64,000 nt of DNA from Bog-375 sp049587755 (lineage in GTDB: Bacteria; Acidobacteriota; Terriglobia; Bryobacterales; Bryobacteraceae): NCBI GenBank assembly GCA_049587755.1, contig JBAVEN010000010.1, positions 186,001-250,000 on the forward strand. The letters run 5' to 3'. The translations under genes were made by a program, and so were the position numbers. Of this stretch, positions 61,763 to 64,000 are shown in pieces (the stretch's first letter is position 1; every line of letters starts with the position of its first letter). The notes beneath the pieces are model-generated. The model had not been told where the DNA came from. It searched no databases and saw only the letters and a program-made list of their open reading frames with translations.

Positions 61763-63388
61763 ATGCAACAGGCGGCGCTGCTTCTGATCTGTTGCGCGTT
61801 CCTGCGCGCGCAACCGGCCGCGATCGAAGGCGTGGTCATCAATCAGGCAACCGGCGAGCCCATGGCCGGAGTGCATGTCCGGTTTACCAGCGCCATGTCC
61901 TCTGGCGACGGCCAGGCATACGGCGCCATGAGCGATCGCGCGGGCCATTTCTCCATTACCAGCCTTCCCGCCGGAGCTTACATGGCCGAAGGCAAGCAGC
62001 GTGGCTTTTTCTGTATGCCGCCGAAGGGCAGTGGATCGATTCCACGTGTGTCGCTCAAGGCGGGTCAGCAGCTCTCGGATTTCAAAATCGAGATGGCCCA
62101 GGAAGCCACCATTTCCGGCCAGGTTCTGGACGACAACGGCGATCCGGTGCAAGCCAATGTTCACGCGGATGCCGTGTCCGACCGGATCATGAACTACGGC
62201 CGCTTCGGCAATAGCGATGAGCGCGGCGAGTTCCAGATTAGGGTCGCGCCGGGCAAGTATTACATCGCCGCGTCACCGTGGGGCGGCAGGGGCCAGGAGC
62301 CGGAGATCCGCACCGACGGAACTGTCGACGCCATCTACGGCGAAACCTATTACCCCGGCGCGGCAGCCAAGGCCAAAGCGATGCTGGTGGAGGTCGCGCC
62401 AGGCGCCGAGCTCACCGGCATCGATATCCATCTGGCGCGGCAGCCGCGCGGCCTCAGCATCAGCGGCGTGGTCAGCGGTGCGCCGGATTGGCCTGGCGCC
62501 AGCATGGTCATGCTACTCCGGGAGGCAGACGATCCGGGGCACATTAACTCCGTTAACGCCACCGGCACCGGCCCCGACGGCCATTTCCAGTTGCCCAACT
62601 TGCAGCCGGGCGCATATCGGCTGTACGCACTGAACTCGTTTGGCAATACCGGGCTTTATAGCCTGCCCGTGGATCTGCGCCTGGAGGGAAGCGACGCGAC
62701 CGGCGTGAACCTGGTGCTGGCGCCGGGCGGAGAGCTGACCGGAAAACTGGAGATCGTGGGCGGCCCGGGCACGGAAAAGCTCTCCGTCAGCTTGGAGCCC
62801 ATGCAGGCGGGCCTCACCGAATTATCGGCTGCTTTCGCGGACGTAACGCCTTCCACGGAGATGGATTCAGGTGGCGCCTTCCGCATCGGCGGCGTCGCGC
62901 CGGCCCATTACCGCGTGCAGGTGACGTCCATGCCGGAAAACGCGTATTTGAAATCGGTCCGCCTGGATGGCGTAGAGGCGCCCGATGGCAAATTGGATCT
63001 TTCGCGCGGCGCGCAGGGGTCGTCGTTGCAGATCGTGGTCAGCCGCAACGGCGGCCAGGTTTCGGGCAAACTGCTCGACAAAAGCGGCGAACCGGTTGGC
63101 GCCGTGCCGGTGATGGTGCTTCTGGTCGCGGACCCAAAGGATATCGATTTCGAGCGCTCCGCCAAGACGGTCGACGATGGAACGTACAGTTTTCAGGGGG
63201 TCCGCCCCGGCAAATACCGGCTGCTGGCGTTCGACCGGTTCTTGTTCGGTGAGGATCCTGAGTTTCAGGAAACGATTAAGAAGCTCGCTGCGGCCGCCGA
63301 GGAAATCGAGATCAAAGAAGGCGACCGCAAGGTGAAGGACCTGAAGCTGATGGTGAAGGAGGACGCCGATGCGAAGCCTCGCCAGTAG
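61763..63388 (+). CDS. Secreted carboxypeptidase-regulatory-like domain protein
   Basis: A 541-residue exported protein. Signal peptide (1-17, MQQAALLLICCAFLRAQ), then a series of carboxypeptidase-regulatory-like beta-sandwiches, recognisable from IEGVVINQATGEPMAGVHV, TISGQVLDDNGDPVQANV and QVSGKLLDKSGEPVGAV, each followed by a FxxxxLxxGxY-type strand. Such proteins are extremely common in Acidobacteriota and probably bind carbohydrates or envelope components. The ATG at 61763 is chosen because it gives the signal peptide; the frame is open for 95 codons upstream. It overlaps the next paralogue by 20 bases. Confidence 0.88.
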   Translation: MQQAALLLICCAFLRAQPAAIEGVVINQATGEPMAGVHVRFTSAMSSGDGQAYGAMSDRAGHFSITSLPAGAYMAEGKQRGFFCMPPKGSGSIPRVSLKAGQQLSDFKIEMAQEATISGQVLDDNGDPVQANVHADAVSDRIMNYGRFGNSDERGEFQIRVAPGKYYIAASPWGGRGQEPEIRTDGTVDAIYGETYYPGAAAKAKAMLVEVAPGAELTGIDIHLARQPRGLSISGVVSGAPDWPGASMVMLLREADDPGHINSVNATGTGPDGHFQLPNLQPGAYRLYALNSFGNTGLYSLPVDLRLEGSDATGVNLVLAPGGELTGKLEIVGGPGTEKLSVSLEPMQAGLTELSAAFADVTPSTEMDSGGAFRIGGVAPAHYRVQVTSMPENAYLKSVRLDGVEAPDGKLDLSRGAQGSSLQIVVSRNGGQVSGKLLDKSGEPVGAVPVMVLLVADPKDIDFERSAKTVDDGTYSFQGVRPGKYRLLAFDRFLFGEDPEFQETIKKLAAAAEEIEIKEGDRKVKDLKLMVKEDADAKPRQ

Positions 63389-64000
63389 CCTTCCCCGTGA
63401 CGCCATTCGCCGCCATGCCCGCGCGCTGATTCTCCTGCTGGCCGCCTCGGCCGTGCCGTTCGCTCAGACCGCTCCCCCCGCCGATCAAAACTCCGCCAGC
63501 GTGGAAGGCGTGGTGCTCAATGCACTCACCGGCGATCCGTTCCCGCGGGCGCATGTGACGCTGTTCCACTTCACCGTCGGCAGCGCTCCCCGGCGCTACG
63601 GCGCAATGACCACCGCCGAGGGCAAGTTCTCCATCACCGGTTTGCCGGAAGGCAGCTACAGCATTTCGGCCAATCGGCTGGGCTTCTTTTTCAAAGGGCG
63701 CGGCCCGAACGGGTTCACGCTCAAATCGGGCGACCGCAAGGACGATGTAACGCTGACGCTGACTCCCACCGGCGCCATTCCCGGCACGGTGGTGGATGCA
63801 GACGGAGAGCCGGTAGAGAACTGCAGCGTCGTTGCCGAATCCGGCCGCGGCGGGCAGGGCTCGACCTCCGACGCGCAGGGCCGGTTTCGCATTGGCGGGC
63901 TCGCGCCCGGCAAATACCGCCTTAAAGCCACGCCCGACGAGCCGCAAATCCCGCCCGAAATCCGCACCGATGGCACCGCGGAGGTGCATTACACCGCGAC
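63369..64000 (+). CDS. Secreted carboxypeptidase-regulatory-like domain protein, cut by window end
   Basis: A partial gene. ATG 63369 has GGAGG six bases upstream. The product begins MRSLASSLPRDAIRR, with a hydrophobic stretch and cleavage near PFAQ, then SVEGVVLNALTGDPFPRAHV and a second module with AIPGTVVDADGEPVENC. Both modules and the EPEIRTDGT-like segment (here PPEIRTDGTAEV) resemble the preceding gene, so the two are tandem paralogues translated in overlap. It is open through the end of the window. Confidence 0.88.
   Translation, partial: MRSLASSLPRDAIRRHARALILLLAASAVPFAQTAPPADQNSASVEGVVLNALTGDPFPRAHVTLFHFTVGSAPRRYGAMTTAEGKFSITGLPEGSYSISANRLGFFFKGRGPNGFTLKSGDRKDDVTLTLTPTGAIPGTVVDADGEPVENCSVVAESGRGGQGSTSDAQGRFRIGGLAPGKYRLKATPDEPQIPPEIRTDGTAEVHYTA

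Overview
The window reads as one stretch of a high-GC Acidobacteriota chromosome, most like the Bryobacterales/Solibacter group. This is inferred from gene content: a secreted protein with the acidobacterial VWFA-related domain, a fragment of a MacB-type permease, a Ser/Thr kinase fused to a TPR array, a long BNR/VPS10-type propeller protein, tandem secreted proteins with carboxypeptidase-regulatory-like domains, and short dispersed hairpin repeats between genes. No rRNA or taxonomic marker is present. Most genes share strong G/C third-position bias, which produces many long antisense open frames that are not genes. Two tRNAs are present, Thr(UGU) and CAU (probably Ile2), both on the minus strand.

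Layout. 0-5 kb: an ABC-2 permease, then a 4-bp-overlapping pair (secreted protein of unknown function and HEAT-repeat protein). 5-10.6 kb (minus): class A penicillin-binding protein and two TPR proteins. 11-19.6 kb: housekeeping and stress genes (thioredoxin-domain YyaL/DUF255 protein, tpx, murJ-like flippase, a lower-GC HTH/PD-(D/E)XK nuclease-like gene, rarA, a TrmH-type methyltransferase, a YdcF-like protein). 19.7-21.7 kb: gmd-fcl for GDP-L-fucose. 21.7-24.2 kb: a decayed zone with DinB and MacB remnants, a secreted protein with a PEP-CTERM-like tail, and tRNA-Thr. 24.2-31.5 kb: DUF302 protein, VWFA-related protein, hybrid sensor kinase, a DUF2007 protein overlapping an AlgL-type alginate lyase, and a brnT-brnA toxin-antitoxin pair.

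31.7-42.8 kb: tRNA, a fused transporter/spermidine-synthase-like protein, tldD, an erythromycin-esterase-family protein, a tyrosine phenol-lyase-type enzyme with a possible leader peptide, a small island carrying an RHH antitoxin, a MazF-like toxin and an orphan gene, then pmbA (tldE). The island is flanked by 51-bp direct repeats made of the pmbA 5' end. 43-48.6 kb: a small secreted protein, a SpoIIE phosphatase, nnr and tsaE in a tight operon, and a Tat-exported TIM-barrel protein. 48.6-51.4 kb: a giant cytochrome with 19 CxxCH motifs fused to a membrane cytochrome b module. 51.5-64 kb: a lipoprotein and a 48-residue membrane protein, the BNR propeller protein, an AhpD-like protein, tatA, a TetR regulator translationally coupled to an Lnt-like nitrilase-family membrane enzyme, and a Ser/Thr kinase divergent from two tandem secreted carboxypeptidase-regulatory-like proteins (the last cut by the window end).

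The most unusual items are the repeat-flanked toxin-antitoxin island in the pmbA 5' end, the modular 19-haem cytochrome b/c fusion, the solitary nuclease-like gene, the possible leader peptide in front of the tyrosine phenol-lyase gene, and a recurring arrangement in which the promoter -10 lies only 6-10 nt from the start codon (both toxin-antitoxin operons, the TetR gene), suggesting leaderless mRNAs.
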